Source: Natronocalculus amylovorans
Lineage (GTDB): Archaea; Halobacteriota; Halobacteria; Halobacteriales; Haloferacaceae
Length of the DNA: 64,000 nt
Direction of reading: 5' to 3'
Assembly (NCBI RefSeq): GCF_023638035.1
Contig: NZ_JAKRVX010000001.1
Location: forward strand, 310,001 to 374,000
The translations under genes and the position numbers were made by a program. Every line of letters begins with the position of its first letter. Within the stretch, counting starts at the first letter, position 1. Below the pieces are notes generated by a model. It searched no databases. It was not told the origin of the DNA and saw nothing but the letters and a program-made list of their open reading frames with translations. This document shows positions 51,986 to 62,550 of this stretch, one piece after another.

Positions 51986-54166
51986 TTAGATGTAGTCGAT
52001 CGACGCTGGAAGTTCGAGCTTCATTCCTTTGCGCTCGCGGATTTCCATGATCTTGTCGGTCTGGAGGTTATCCGAGAGCACACGGAAGCCCGCGTTTTCG
52101 GTGTTCCAGGATGCACGACCCTCTGTTGCGGATCGAACATCGGAGGAGAATCCAATCATCTCTTCAACAGGTGCGATACCTTCGATCACCATGAGGTCAC
52201 CCTCTTGGTACATGTCGTCGACGCGTCCACGGCGTCCCTGGATCTCGCCGGATGCCGATCCCATGTATTCGGATGGAACATCAATACGGACGTTCTGGAT
52301 CGGTTCGAGGAGTTTGATTCGACCATCGATGAGCGATCGGTGGACCGCATCACGGACCGCAGGAATAACCTGTGCCGGACCACGGTGGATTGTATCCTCG
52401 TGGAGACGTGCGTCGTGGAGCCGAAGCAGTGCACCTTGAACTGGCTCTGCTGCGAGTGGGCCGTTATCGAGCGCTTCCTCAAGTCCCTCAATTACAAGCT
52501 CCATCGTCTCATTGAGGTGCTGGATACCTTTCGTATCGTCAATGAGGATGTTTGTCTTGAAGATGTGTTCGACGTTCTGTGAGGGGTCTTTATCCATGCC
52601 AGCTTCCTGAAGCGCCTCACGACGTTCGAGCTCCGGCATATCCATCGATACGTTTCCGAGTTTGATCTCGTCGACAATGTCTTGGCTCAGTGGTTCTGCA
52701 GTGATGTAGAACTTGTTGTGGCGGTTTGGCGAGACACCCTCGACCTCTCGGGACTGCTGTTGTGGCTGCTCGCGGTAGACAACGATCGGCTCACCAGTGT
52801 GGACTGGAATACCTTGGTTGTCACGGATACGCTGGGTAATAACCTCAAGGTGAAGTTCACCCTGTCCGCTAATCAAGTGCTCACCAGTGTCCTCGTTAAT
52901 CTCAATTCGGATCGTTGGATCCTCTTTTGCGACCTGCTGGAGAATCTGGATAAGTTTTGGAAGGTCGTCCATCTTCGTTGCCTCGACGGACTTCGTGATC
53001 ACCGGCTCGGAAATGTGCTCAATCGATTCGAACGGCGTCATCTCAACGGATGAAACGGTCGATCCTGCAATCGCGTCGCGAAGGCCGGTGACTGCTGCGA
53101 TGTTCCCTGCTGGGACACGGTCAACCTCCTCGCGCTCTCCGCCCATAAAGATACCAACCGACTGCACACGGTTTTTGCCTGCAGTTCCTGAGACGTAGAG
53201 CTCTTGACCTTTCTCGATCGTTCCGGAGAAGAGACGTCCGGTTGCGATCTCTCCTGCGTGTGGGTCCATCGAGATGTCGGTTGACATAAAGACAACCTCT
53301 CCCTCGTCGTCAACAAGACGCATCGACTCTGCGAGTTCGGATTCACTGTCACCACGCCAGACTGTTGGGATACGTCGTGGCTGTGCGTCGAGTGGGTTCG
53401 GGAAGTGCTCTGCAACCATATCAAGCACAACGTCGGAAAGCGGTGTTGCCTCGTGGAGTTCTTGGCGCTGTCCGCTTTGTTCCATGTCGATGACCTCACC
53501 GAAGGAGATTCCGGTTTCCTCCATCGATGGCATCGAGACACCCCATTTGTAGAGTGCAGACCCGAATGCAACAGTACCGTCTTCGACGGAGACTGTCCAG
53601 TCGTAGTCTTTGTCTTCAGTCATTCCGCGGATGAGCTCGTTTACGTCACGGATGACGTCAAGGAGGCGCTGCTGCATCTCCTCAGGCCCCTCTTGAAGCT
53701 CATTGATGAGGCGATCGACCTTGTTAATAAACAGTGCCGGCTTGACACCCTCTCGAAGTGCCTGACGGACGACTGTTTCGGTCTGTGGCATTGCGCCTTC
53801 AACGGCGTCAACAACCACAAGCGCACCGTCGACTGCACGCATTGCACGTGTCACATCGCCACCGAAGTCAACGTGACCTGGGGTGTCAATAAGGTTGATC
53901 AAGTGGTTTGTTCCCTCCCACTCGTGAGTCATCGAAACGTTTGCTGCGTCGATGGTAATCCCACGTTCCTGCTCGTCCTCTTTTGTGTCCATTGCGAGCT
54001 GTTGACCTGCTGTATCATCAGAGATCATGCCAGCACCAGCAAGGAGGTTGTCAGAAAGCGTCGTTTTACCGTGGTCAACGTGAGCTGCGATGGCAATGTT
54101 CCGGATGTTCTCCGGTTTATCCATCAGCTTCTCACATTCTTGTACAATCTTCTTTCGTCGGCCCAT
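51986..54166 (-). CDS. fusA: Translation elongation factor EF-2
   Basis: This 726-residue GTPase starts at [21 protein letters not shown]1 is [10 protein letters not shown] (28-37), followed by [21 protein letters not shown] and NKVD. Domains III to V follow, and near the end is [20 protein letters not shown], whose second His is the usual diphthamide site. It moves tRNA-mRNA during translocation. A longer frame to 54262 lacks family similarity. The gene stands apart from S7 because a PQQ dehydrogenase and a DUF5781-like gene lie between. Confidence 0.97.
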   Translation of the reverse strand: MGRRKKIVQECEKLMDKPENIRNIAIAAHVDHGKTTLSDNLLAGAGMISDDTAGQQLAMDTKEDEQERGITIDAANVSMTHEWEGTNHLINLIDTPGHVDFGGDVTRAMRAVDGALVVVDAVEGAMPQTETVVRQALREGVKPALFINKVDRLINELQEGPEEMQQRLLDVIRDVNELIRGMTEDKDYDWTVSVEDGTVAFGSALYKWGVSMPSMEETGISFGEVIDMEQSGQRQELHEATPLSDVVLDMVAEHFPNPLDAQPRRIPTVWRGDSESELAESMRLVDDEGEVVFMSTDISMDPHAGEIATGRLFSGTIEKGQELYVSGTAGKNRVQSVGIFMGGEREEVDRVPAGNIAAVTGLRDAIAGSTVSSVEMTPFESIEHISEPVITKSVEATKMDDLPKLIQILQQVAKEDPTIRIEINEDTGEHLISGQGELHLEVITQRIRDNQGIPVHTGEPIVVYREQPQQQSREVEGVSPNRHNKFYITAEPLSQDIVDEIKLGNVSMDMPELERREALQEAGMDKDPSQNVEHIFKTNILIDDTKGIQHLNETMELVIEGLEEALDNGPLAAEPVQGALLRLHDARLHEDTIHRGPAQVIPAVRDAVHRSLIDGRIKLLEPIQNVRIDVPSEYMGSASGEIQGRRGRVDDMYQEGDLMVIEGIAPVEEMIGFSSDVRSATEGRASWNTENAGFRVLSDNLQTDKIMEIRERKGMKLELPASIDYI

Positions 54167-54456
54167 TATACTGACCTTTACCGGTAGCAGGGTGAAAAGG
54201 ATAGTGTTTCTCTGTTCGGCGAATCTCCCGAATACAAGGGTGATACCACCCCATCTCTGCAATATGTGTGTAACAGTATCGCACAGTATTGGTCAACGAA
54301 CTGAAACTGATGACAGCTATAGACTACTACTAAATAAGAAAATTACTACCACAGATACCGCAAGAGTATGTGTATTTTCTATCAACGTATCTAGATGTAC
54401 ATGGCATCGGTAGGCACACAAGAGTAATACGTAACAAGGTCGTGGTAATAGTACAC

Positions 54457-55215
54457 ATGGATGTCCGAGTGTTCGGGCACGTCTCGCCTGACCCATTTCT
54501 AAGTGCTGCCGACGTGTTTACAACAGAGTATGACCTTTCACTGCCGGTTCGCGTGCACGTACGCGACGATCCAGAAATACGAACATGGGCAGCACACTAT
54601 CGATCATATCACGTCCTCAATATCTCTCGGCAAGCTGCAACAAGTGTGATGGCACGGGAGCTTGCACTGCACGAATATTCGCATATGGCACGGTTCGAAG
54701 AGGAGCATCCATCACACGTTCAATCGATCGAAGAGGCACTCTATCTTGGACTCACTGGCAAAGCAGTTGAACAGCGAAAGCTCACTCACTGTTATCAGAT
54801 TGCGAATCACATGAAAGATATCTATGCGGATGACATCACACTCAGTTTGGCACCTGCAACGAAGCTAGTCGCATTTTTAGAGTCACAGCTCGCAAAGGCG
54901 ATTGCCAACCGACCACAACCAAGCCCACATCCGGACTCAAAACCGACGGTTCCTGGGCCGGATCCGGAGATTACGGCGGTAAACGCAGCATTTGCGCTTG
55001 CACTGCTTGAGCGGCATGAAATTGCAGCGACCGATCATCGTTTGTATGATTTAGCACACGCCGCCGCAGACGATGCGCCCACTGTCGATTTAGAGAATTT
55101 CAAAGAGAAGTTTCGATCACTCAACGAAGATCCAACACCAAGCGAGTACAGAAAGTCGTTGGTCGACGTCACACGGGCGTATGCAACAAACACTGGGGCA
55201 CCCGCAGCCGATTAA
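54457..55215 (+). CDS. DUF5781-like protein with HEXXH motif
   Basis: This 252-residue soluble protein from the ATG at 54457 has a zinc-peptidase-like motif H72-E73-Y74-S75-H76 (ALHEYSHMARF) followed by a possible third ligand in SIEEALYLGL (E92 or E93). KLTHCYQIANHMKDIYADDI and VNAAFALALLERHE are strongly conserved in a haloarchaeal family I recall as DUF5781. It is divergent from fusA (290 bases between) and converges on the PQQ dehydrogenase. Possibly a cytoplasmic metalloprotease or a chaperone-like protein; not demonstrated. The longer frame to 54370 is unlikely. Confidence 0.8.
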   Translation: MDVRVFGHVSPDPFLSAADVFTTEYDLSLPVRVHVRDDPEIRTWAAHYRSYHVLNISRQAATSVMARELALHEYSHMARFEEEHPSHVQSIEEALYLGLTGKAVEQRKLTHCYQIANHMKDIYADDITLSLAPATKLVAFLESQLAKAIANRPQPSPHPDSKPTVPGPDPEITAVNAAFALALLERHEIAATDHRLYDLAHAAADDAPTVDLENFKEKFRSLNEDPTPSEYRKSLVDVTRAYATNTGAPAAD

Positions 55216-55227
55216 AAGGACGCGTAC

Positions 55228-56682
55228 TTACTCCTCAGTTGGTACCAATCGCATCAACACATCGTCTTGTTCTGTTGGGAACGCTCCGTCCGATCGGCCA
55301 TCCCGATTTGATGTAATCGCATACACGTCTCCAGTAGGCGCTTGCTCAACGTGACGGATCCGACCAAACTCGTTTTCAAAGAATTTGTGCGAAGTTGCAC
55401 TCCAGTCAGGATCCATCCAGTCGGCGTCGTACCGAACACCATTATCGGCCAGCGGTTCATCCCAGTCAGTGTCGTAGATTGTTGCAACATTGATATGCTC
55501 ACCGCGAAGCGTTCCAATCAACAGTCGGTTCTGCCATGCAGAAACTGCATCGCCAGTGTAGAAGACACAGCCACTCGGAGCCCACGTCTCACCGGAACCG
55601 GTATTAATTACGGGACGGTCGTACTCGGTTTCGCAATACTCGCTACTGTCTCTCACAGTTGGCCAGCCGTGGTTGCTTCCGGGACGAAGAATCTTCACTT
55701 CATCACGCGCGGATGCTCCATGGTCTGTGATTATCGGCGTCCCATCCGGGAGCCAGCTGATTCCTTGTGGATTCCGATGCCCGTAGCTGAAGATTCTGGG
55801 GTCCGCACCGTCTCCAAAGTCAGGATTGTCCGGGGCAGGCTCACCGTTCGGTTTGATTCGTAGAACTTTCCCAAGTAACGATCCTGTATCCTGTGGAACC
55901 GGTTCATACGGAGGTTCCTCATCTGACGATCGTGCCGCAAGTGTTGCCTCATCATTGACATCACCCATCGTGATCCATAGGTAGTTCTCCGGTCCAAAGG
56001 CAATCCGACAGCCGTTGTGGACTGTATCTCCAGGGATGTCATCGATGATTGTCGTTGCTGTCTCATCAGGGTCATCTGCAGAGACATCGTAGTAGACAAG
56101 TCGATTCCGATTGCCATTGTCTGTATCGTAGGTGTAAAATGCGTACAACAGCGGTACATCAGGATAGTTTGGGTGAACTGCAATACCCATCAACCCACCC
56201 TCGGTGCCGCTGGCCCACCAATCAGGCTCTGTATCTCCGGGGGCCGCTGAACTACTATCAATAATATCGCTTGGCGAGGCAACTGCTTGGAGTTCGTCTG
56301 CGCTGTACTGTACAATTCGTCCGGTTCGTTCGGAAATAAACAGATCTCCATTCGGTGCAAATGCGAGATCCCATGGAATTTCGAGATTCTCTACAACGAT
56401 TTCCTGTTCAAAATCAACCGATGTTGGTTCTGTCGTTGGTGCGCTCCAGTCCGGATCGTACTGCTCCCACATCGTGATATCGTGTTCAACAGTGAGGTCA
56501 TACTGCTCGTCGATCGTCGGTGTCAACTCCTCATCAGCAGAGTCATCACCGGACTCCGTGGCTTGACCCTGCTCATCGGTACCGTTTCCGTCTCCAGTAC
56601 CAAGACAGCCAGCGATCGAAACACCAAGAGATACCCCACCGGTTGCTGCAAGGAGGGCCCGACGACTCAAACGGCGTGACAT
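55228..56682 (-). CDS. PQQ-type soluble aldose dehydrogenase, Tat lipoprotein
   Basis: This 484-residue protein has a twin-arginine lipoprotein signal (SRRALLAATGGVSLGVSIAGC; lipid-modified Cys in IAGC) followed by a linker and a six-bladed propeller of the glucose/sorbosone dehydrogenase family. Blocks include DLAFAPNGDLFISERTGRI, FYTYDTDNGNRNRLVYYD and YGHRNPQGISWLPDGTPI, the classic HRNPQG motif. It should oxidise sugars outside the cell using PQQ, if the cofactor is available (PQQ synthesis is rare in archaea). It lies between uS7 and EF-2, where other archaea have no such gene. A start three codons upstream is possible. Confidence 0.85.
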   Translation of the reverse strand: MSRRLSRRALLAATGGVSLGVSIAGCLGTGDGNGTDEQGQATESGDDSADEELTPTIDEQYDLTVEHDITMWEQYDPDWSAPTTEPTSVDFEQEIVVENLEIPWDLAFAPNGDLFISERTGRIVQYSADELQAVASPSDIIDSSSAAPGDTEPDWWASGTEGGLMGIAVHPNYPDVPLLYAFYTYDTDNGNRNRLVYYDVSADDPDETATTIIDDIPGDTVHNGCRIAFGPENYLWITMGDVNDEATLAARSSDEEPPYEPVPQDTGSLLGKVLRIKPNGEPAPDNPDFGDGADPRIFSYGHRNPQGISWLPDGTPIITDHGASARDEVKILRPGSNHGWPTVRDSSEYCETEYDRPVINTGSGETWAPSGCVFYTGDAVSAWQNRLLIGTLRGEHINVATIYDTDWDEPLADNGVRYDADWMDPDWSATSHKFFENEFGRIRHVEQAPTGDVYAITSNRDGRSDGAFPTEQDDVLMRLVPTEE

Positions 56683-56745
56683 ACCCAGCATTGGGATGGC
56701 CGAGGCTAAAGGATGTTGGCTCGAAAAACAAAGAGAGAAAAGCGG

Positions 56746-57360
56746 TTAACGGGCTGCTGCTGCGACACGCTCTCGCTCTTCTTTCTGCGAGATTGCGTGC
56801 GATTGAACATCGTAGCTTGCCGCACCGATAAGCTGCTGTGCAAGCGCTTCAGCTGCGCTCGTTGGTGTTTTGTAGCTTGCGCTTTGGGTACCCTGTGCGA
56901 TGAATTTCAGTGCCTGATCGACACGTCGCTGCGGTGCAACGTCGACTGCTTTTGGAACCGAAATACCACCGTATTTGAGGCGGACCGTCTCCTCTCGTGG
57001 GGCTGCGTTCTCAACAGCACGAACCAGAACCTGTACTGGGTTCTCTTCGGTTCGCTCGTGAACGATTTCGAACGCCTCACGGACGATTTTCATCGATTTC
57101 TGTTTCTTGCCGGTGTTTTCCTCGGTCTGCATAAGTCGGTTGATAAGTCGCTCAACAACCGACACATCCGACTTTTTGAACTGCTTGCCCGCGTGGCGAC
57201 CCATCGTGTGTGCGATCGGCGTCACGTTGAGGTATCGCTGGGTACTTGGATCGGTGTATTCGATCTCTGAAACGTCCCAGACGCCAAACAAGAGTGCGTT
57301 CTCTGTTGCTTCTTCGCTATCGGCTGGCGCCTCCGGTTCCGGAGCTTCGCTTTCCGACAT
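56746..57360 (-). CDS. rpsG: 30S ribosomal protein uS7
   Basis: This 204-residue protein has the conserved RNA-binding helices (LINRLMQTEENTGKKQKSMK, PVQVLVRAVENAAPREETVR, KYGGISVPKAVDVAPQRRVD). It is preceded by an acidic N-terminal extension (PEPEAPADSEEATENALLFG) typical of haloarchaea. It starts one base after the uS12 stop, so the two are a tight operon, and it binds 16S rRNA in the small-subunit head. EF-2 does not follow immediately. Confidence 0.97.
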   Translation of the reverse strand: MSESEAPEPEAPADSEEATENALLFGVWDVSEIEYTDPSTQRYLNVTPIAHTMGRHAGKQFKKSDVSVVERLINRLMQTEENTGKKQKSMKIVREAFEIVHERTEENPVQVLVRAVENAAPREETVRLKYGGISVPKAVDVAPQRRVDQALKFIAQGTQSASYKTPTSAAEALAQQLIGAASYDVQSHAISQKEERERVAAAAR

Positions 57361-57361
57361 C

Positions 57362-57790
57362 TTATCTCACCGGTTTCTCTGCGTTTCCGCGGACGAGTTC
57401 GATCATTGAGACACCGTTGACCTTCTCGACTTTGTAGTTGACACCTGAAAGGTCACCCATTGCACGACCTTTCGCACCACCGATACCAGCGATCGTGACC
57501 TCGTCGTGCTCGTCAATGAAACTGATTGCACCGTCACCAGGACAGAAGGCAGTCACCTGCTTTCCGTTCTTGATCAACTGGACACGAACACATTTTCGGA
57601 TTGCTGAGTTCGGCTGTTTTGCCTCGATACCAACTTTTTCCAAAACAATACCGCGGCCTTGTGGTGCACCTTCGAGGGGGTCGGACTTCTTTTTGAGCCC
57701 TCGCTCTCGTCGAGCGTACTCAGAGTCAGACCAGCGTCGTTTCTGCCGGTCTTTTTTGAGCATACGGGCGGCGTATTTTCCGTTTGCCAT
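57362..57790 (-). CDS. rpsL: 30S ribosomal protein uS12
   Basis: This 142-residue protein has the decoding-site segments [20 protein letters not shown] and [20 protein letters not shown]. It is one of the proteins that contact the A-site codon and carry streptomycin-type resistance changes. It has its own TATA box at 57816-57823 and is co-transcribed with rpsG. It is 181 bases downstream of nusA, so the operon is split here. Confidence 0.97.
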   Translation of the reverse strand: MANGKYAARMLKKDRQKRRWSDSEYARRERGLKKKSDPLEGAPQGRGIVLEKVGIEAKQPNSAIRKCVRVQLIKNGKQVTAFCPGDGAISFIDEHDEVTIAGIGGAKGRAMGDLSGVNYKVEKVNGVSMIELVRGNAEKPVR

Positions 57791-57815
57791 AGTAGCTATG
57801 ACTTCAAAACGGAGC

Positions 57816-57823
57816 TACTTAAG
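57816..57823 (-). promoter_or_regulatory. TATA box for rpsL-rpsG
   Basis: The complement reads CTTAAGTA, centred about 30 bases before the rpsL ATG at 57790, as expected for a leaderless or short-leader transcript. It suggests rpsL-rpsG can be transcribed independently of the rpo genes. Confidence 0.55.
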
Positions 57824-57971
57824 CATCCCTCTTTAGGGTTGGTAAAACGTCTTGAAATCGCTTCTTAGGGGTCGCTAATCAGATCTGAGGCAGTCTTAGA
57901 AAACACGATAACGGTTAGAGCACGGGTTTACGGCCCCAAAATAGATAGAGAACCCGTCGCTGCAATATCAC

Positions 57972-58391
57972 TCAGGTGAGTTGGATATCGTCAATATCAA
58001 AGTGCCGCTTCGCTAAGGTTCGGGCCGTTTCGATATTTTTCCCGCCAGCGCCAATTGCTACGCCCCGGTCTGCTTCATCTACTTCCACAAAAGCGACCTG
58101 TCCGTCCTGATTTGAGATGGTCATGCCACGAACTGCAGCCGGTGCAAGTGCGCTCTTGATAAACGCCGCCGCAGTGTCTGCATCCTCGACAAGTTCGATC
58201 GTCCGATCGACTTTTCGCTCAACACGCCGGACCGTTCGACCATTTGGGCCGATCGCATCTGCCATTTTGCCAGCAGGTATCACAAACACGAGCCGATCGC
58301 TCCCGACGAGACAGTCGCGTGGGCTTACGCCCGTTTCCTCGTCAAAGAGTCCGATAAACCGGCGTGCCTCGTCTGAGAGCGTAAGTCGCAT
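57972..58391 (-). CDS. nusA: Archaeal NusA-like KH-domain protein
   Basis: This 139-residue protein consists of two KH domains (DRLVFVIPAGKMADAIGPNG, GVAIGAGGKNIETARTLAKR) without the S1 and acidic parts of bacterial NusA. This is the normal archaeal form, always found between rpoA'' and rpsL. It likely binds nascent RNA or RNA polymerase. It starts three bases after rpoA''. Confidence 0.93.
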   Translation of the reverse strand: MRLTLSDEARRFIGLFDEETGVSPRDCLVGSDRLVFVIPAGKMADAIGPNGRTVRRVERKVDRTIELVEDADTAAAFIKSALAPAAVRGMTISNQDGQVAFVEVDEADRGVAIGAGGKNIETARTLAKRHFDIDDIQLT

Positions 58392-58394
58392 TGG

Positions 58395-59615
58395 CTAGTC
58401 GTCTGACGGCTGTCCACCGTCAGTGCTAATTGAGCCCATGCGAAGTTTGACGTCACCAGTACCGATCGAGACTGGCTTTCCAACAATGACGTTCTCAATG
58501 ACACCATTGAGATCGTCTGCTTCACCGTGAATTGCAGCCGACAGCAAGTGGTTGACTGTAACCTCGAATGCTGCTCGTGCAAGTACAGAGTCTTTCGATC
58601 CGGAGATTCCGTGTCGACCGATCGACTCGATTTCTCCACGGTTCGTCATAATATCTGCAACAAGCATCATATGGCGAACGTTCACGTCATCAAGACCCTG
58701 CTCTTCGAGCGTGTTCACCGTCTCGTTGATGATTGCTTCACGGGCTGCTTCAACGCCGAGGTTTTTGTACACCTCATGGATGTTGTTACAGGTACTCCGT
58801 GTTGCATCAACACCCTCGATTGAGAGCACGTCACCAAATGCGGAGCCCTCAGTGTAGAGTACGAACTCCTCTTCATCGTCCTCAAGCTGTTCTTTACGGA
58901 TCACAACACGCGTCACGTCTTCGATTCCCTTGAAGACGACATCACGAAGCTGTTCAACAAGCTGAAGTAGCTCTCTGTAGCTCGGCTCGTTTGGTCCAAA
59001 CTCGATTGCGGTTCCATTTTGACGAGTGTTGACACCAAGTGCGTCTTCGATCGTCTCTGCAATCTCGGCTGCAATGACATCCGAATCACCAACGGTTGGC
59101 CATCGCTCGAGGAGGGTGTCCTTGTTGAGGTCAACTCGGACAATCATATCTGCGACGTTCGTCGAAACGTCACCGAGTGCAAGAATCTTCGTGGACTCAA
59201 TCGCCCACACAACTTCGTGTGCACGCTCGCGATCAGTTGCGTACCCGTCATCGAGATAGACCGTCATCATCGGTGTGTCCGGTGTTTTGCGCGCGTCAAC
59301 AAGCTCAATCAGGCGTGGAAGCCCTTGGGTAACGTCGATTTCTGCAACACCTGCATAGTGGAAGGTGTTCATCGTCATCTGCGTTCCCGGTTCGCCGATC
59401 GACTGTGCAGAGACGGTCCCGACAGGGTCGAGTGGGTCAACGCGAGTATCTTCGTACTGCGATTGAACTGCACGGGCAATTTCGTCCGCTTGCTCGGTCG
59501 TCACTCCACCTCGCTCATCGATCGTTTTATAGACACGATCTTTGAGTCGCCGTGGAAGTGTTGTATCCTCCACAACTGCTTCAATATTTCTCGTGATTGA
59601 ATCGTACTCAGTCAT
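58395..59615 (-). CDS. rpoA2: DNA-directed RNA polymerase subunit A''
   Basis: This 406-residue C-terminal half of the largest RNAP subunit includes the bridge/trigger region [24 protein letters not shown] and the conserved ending ([37 protein letters not shown]). The ATG at 59615 overlaps the end of rpoA1 by eight bases. The longer frame to 59873 is antisense-like in the rpoA1 end and is rejected. The largest subunit is split, as in all archaea. Confidence 0.96.
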   Translation of the reverse strand: MTEYDSITRNIEAVVEDTTLPRRLKDRVYKTIDERGGVTTEQADEIARAVQSQYEDTRVDPLDPVGTVSAQSIGEPGTQMTMNTFHYAGVAEIDVTQGLPRLIELVDARKTPDTPMMTVYLDDGYATDRERAHEVVWAIESTKILALGDVSTNVADMIVRVDLNKDTLLERWPTVGDSDVIAAEIAETIEDALGVNTRQNGTAIEFGPNEPSYRELLQLVEQLRDVVFKGIEDVTRVVIRKEQLEDDEEEFVLYTEGSAFGDVLSIEGVDATRSTCNNIHEVYKNLGVEAAREAIINETVNTLEEQGLDDVNVRHMMLVADIMTNRGEIESIGRHGISGSKDSVLARAAFEVTVNHLLSAAIHGEADDLNGVIENVIVGKPVSIGTGDVKLRMGSISTDGGQPSDD

Positions 59616-62532
59616 CTGATTCCACCTCCTCGTAGCCACGCGGCTCACCATACTCTGAAAGGTTCGTTGGTGGCTCTTGGCGGTCGAGGAATGCCGATTT
59701 TTCAGCCGCTGATTCGAACTCCGCTTCGACAACACGATCAACGATGCTGTCGACATCAATGTCGAAGTCCTCGGATGAAGAGACTCGAACTGGTGAGGTT
59801 CCGTCCTCTCCGTACTCGAACTGAACGATCGTATCAGACGTGTCACGAACCGTTCCGTCGTACTGTGCCTCAAGTTCGGACAGTGCGTTAATCAGACGGC
59901 GCTGGAGATATCCGGATTTCGACGTACGAACTGCTGTATCCACAAGTCCCTCACGGCCACCCATTGCGTGGAAGAAGAACTCACGTGGCGTGAGTCCTCC
60001 ACGATATGAGTTCTCGACGAACCCATGTGCTTCTGCGGAGAGGTCGTGCGGTTTGTAGTGCGCAAGCGTTCTATCTTCGTATCCGCGGTTGATCCGCTCA
60101 CCCCGAACTGCCTGCTGGCCAACACAGCCAGCCATCTGCGTCAGGTTAAGCATCGAACCACGGGCACCCGAGCGAGCCATGACCACAGCTGGGTTATCCT
60201 CTGTGAAGTGATCCTCTGCAATCTCACCAGCAGAGTCACGTGCTTTGCCGAGCGTCTGCATGATCTTCATCTCCAGTGTCTCGTCAACGGTTCGCCCAGG
60301 TAGCGACTCAAGTTCGCCGTTTTCATACGTTTGGATTAGACCCCCAATTCGCTCGTATGCGTTTCTGATTGCCTCATCAACCTGTTCGTCAGCCTCGGGT
60401 GGAATCGACTCATCGTCAATCCCGATCGAGAATCCGAAGTGCATGATTGCACGCATTGCAAGCGATGCAATCTCATTAACAAATATTCGTGCGCGTCGCT
60501 CAGAATACTGTTTGACGAGCGTGTCTACGATTTCGCCACCGAACGCACCGACTGCATCTTCATCGATCGTTCCCTCAAGCAGTTGTCCGTTCTCAACAAT
60601 GACGGTGTCACCGGTTGAGGAGGTAAACTCAAGATTTAGGTCCCCTGGAAGGAGCAGCGAGAAAATCGTCTGCCCAGTCCAGTATGGCGATCCCATTTCA
60701 TCTTCGCCATCCGGATCTGGAAGCGCATCGACACGGGTTGCACGAAGCAGGTCAAGTGCCTGTGTTTCGGAGAACTGTGGGTTCTCGTGCGTGAGTAGGT
60801 ATGTTCCAGAGATGTGATCCTGGATTGCACCAATAATATTTTCTCCAAATCGCGGACTGAGAATCTGCTCTTGCACACGCATGAGAACACGCGCTTCTGC
60901 GCGTGCTTCTTCAGTCTGTAATGCGTGCAGGTTCATCTCGTCACCATCGAAGTCAGCATTATATGGCGGACACACAACGGTGTTCAGACGGAAGGTTTTG
61001 TACGGCATGACAACAACCTCATGCGCCATAATGGACATCCGGTGCAGCGATGGCTGCCGATTGAAAATAACGATATCACCGTCAACCAGATGTCGGTTTA
61101 CCTCCCACCCAGCTTCAACTTTTGTTGCAAGCTCTTCGCAGTTCTTTTCTGTGACTTTTAGCCGGCGACCATCAGGCCGTTTGACATAGTTTGAACCCGG
61201 ATGGTTTTCCGGCCCATTGCTGACATACTGTTGGGCCTCTTCGATATTCCGTTCTGTCACGTTGATCGTGATCGTCATCTCAGTCGCAACGCGATCCGGA
61301 ACACCAACCTCGTTCAGACTGAGTGTTGGGTCGGGACTAATAACAGTACGTGCCGAGAAGTTCACACGTTTACCGGAGAGCGACCCTCGGAATCGGCCTT
61401 CTTTCCCTTTCAGCCGTTGGCTGAGTGTTTTGAGTGGGCGGCCCGATCGGTGCCGTGCCGGTGGCGTTCCTGAAATCTCGTTATCGATGAACGTCGTTAC
61501 GTGGTACTGTAGCAGTTCCCACAGGTCCTCGATAATCAGCTGTGGTGCACCCGCTTCCCGGTTCTCCATGAACCGCTGGTTGATACGAATAATATCCACA
61601 AGCTTGTGTGTCAAGTCATCCTCCGATCGCTGCCCATTGTCAAGCGTGATCGATGGACGGGCAGTTACTGGTGGAACTGGAAGGACTGTGAGAATGATCC
61701 ACTCTGGGCGGGATTTCTCCGAATTGATGCCCAGAACCTCGATATCCTCATCCGGAATATCTTCGAACCAGTCACGAATATCGGATGGCATCAGTTTGTT
61801 CATATCCTCCTCAGTGAGATCGATCCCGAGCGCTTTCTCAAGCGATCGGCGATCATCTTTCCGTGGACGGAACTCACCAGCGAGCATCTGGTTCACACGT
61901 TCAAGTGAGATCTCGGCCTTATCAGCAAGGTCCTGTGGAGACAGTCCAACGTCGTCCTCATCATCTGGGTCCGGCTGCATTGCCTCTGCAATGCGTTCGG
62001 AATAATCACCAGAGAGGACGTTTTGGACCTCGTAGTAGGTTGTTGGCTTCTCGTGTTTGATGTCTGCCTGTGGCTCTCCACAGTGTGGACAGGTTGAGGA
62101 TTTTCGTGCTTGTCGAACGGCCGCTTTCAGCACATCATTCGGATCTTCATTGAGTTCTTTTGCACGAACAAGCCGATCGCGGAATTCCTCTTTTTGCTCG
62201 TCATTGAGTGCGAGTCGGCCACACTGACGGCATGTCGATCGAAGCAGCCGTCGAATAAGTTTCGTAAACCCGACGTGGATAACAGGTGCTGCCAGTTCGA
62301 TGTGACCGAAGTGGCCATTACACGAACCGGAGTGTCGTCCACACGTTCGGCACTCGAGTCCCGGGTCGATGACACCGAGACGTGGGTCCATAAGACCCAT
62401 GTCGATCGGATAGCCGTCGTCGTCATACGTGTCCGCAGTGATGACTTTTGTTGCGGACATATCTCGATACGTCTCTGGGTCCATCAGCCCGAAGCTGATG
62501 CCGCCAATCTCTTTTGGTGATTGAATTGACAT
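59608..62532 (-). CDS. rpoA1: DNA-directed RNA polymerase subunit A'
   Basis: This 974-residue N-terminal part of the largest subunit has zinc sites [24 protein letters not shown] and CPHCGEP in its first 180 residues. The catalytic metal loop [12 protein letters not shown] binds the active-site magnesium. A helix-turn-helix-like insertion [20 protein letters not shown] around residues 205-225 looks inserted relative to other archaea and may be a haloarchaeal feature. The gene follows rpoB' by 18 bases and overlaps rpoA''. Confidence 0.97.
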   Translation of the reverse strand: MSIQSPKEIGGISFGLMDPETYRDMSATKVITADTYDDDGYPIDMGLMDPRLGVIDPGLECRTCGRHSGSCNGHFGHIELAAPVIHVGFTKLIRRLLRSTCRQCGRLALNDEQKEEFRDRLVRAKELNEDPNDVLKAAVRQARKSSTCPHCGEPQADIKHEKPTTYYEVQNVLSGDYSERIAEAMQPDPDDEDDVGLSPQDLADKAEISLERVNQMLAGEFRPRKDDRRSLEKALGIDLTEEDMNKLMPSDIRDWFEDIPDEDIEVLGINSEKSRPEWIILTVLPVPPVTARPSITLDNGQRSEDDLTHKLVDIIRINQRFMENREAGAPQLIIEDLWELLQYHVTTFIDNEISGTPPARHRSGRPLKTLSQRLKGKEGRFRGSLSGKRVNFSARTVISPDPTLSLNEVGVPDRVATEMTITINVTERNIEEAQQYVSNGPENHPGSNYVKRPDGRRLKVTEKNCEELATKVEAGWEVNRHLVDGDIVIFNRQPSLHRMSIMAHEVVVMPYKTFRLNTVVCPPYNADFDGDEMNLHALQTEEARAEARVLMRVQEQILSPRFGENIIGAIQDHISGTYLLTHENPQFSETQALDLLRATRVDALPDPDGEDEMGSPYWTGQTIFSLLLPGDLNLEFTSSTGDTVIVENGQLLEGTIDEDAVGAFGGEIVDTLVKQYSERRARIFVNEIASLAMRAIMHFGFSIGIDDESIPPEADEQVDEAIRNAYERIGGLIQTYENGELESLPGRTVDETLEMKIMQTLGKARDSAGEIAEDHFTEDNPAVVMARSGARGSMLNLTQMAGCVGQQAVRGERINRGYEDRTLAHYKPHDLSAEAHGFVENSYRGGLTPREFFFHAMGGREGLVDTAVRTSKSGYLQRRLINALSELEAQYDGTVRDTSDTIVQFEYGEDGTSPVRVSSSEDFDIDVDSIVDRVVEAEFESAAEKSAFLDRQEPPTNLSEYGEPRGYEEVESDD

Positions 62533-62550
62533 GTAGTGAGTTCCTCCAGT

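Noticed and set aside
53405-54187. A long + strand frame of 260 residues over the EF-2 gene
   Set aside because: Shadow of fusA, with Cys/Leu/Val-rich composition unlike any halophilic protein.
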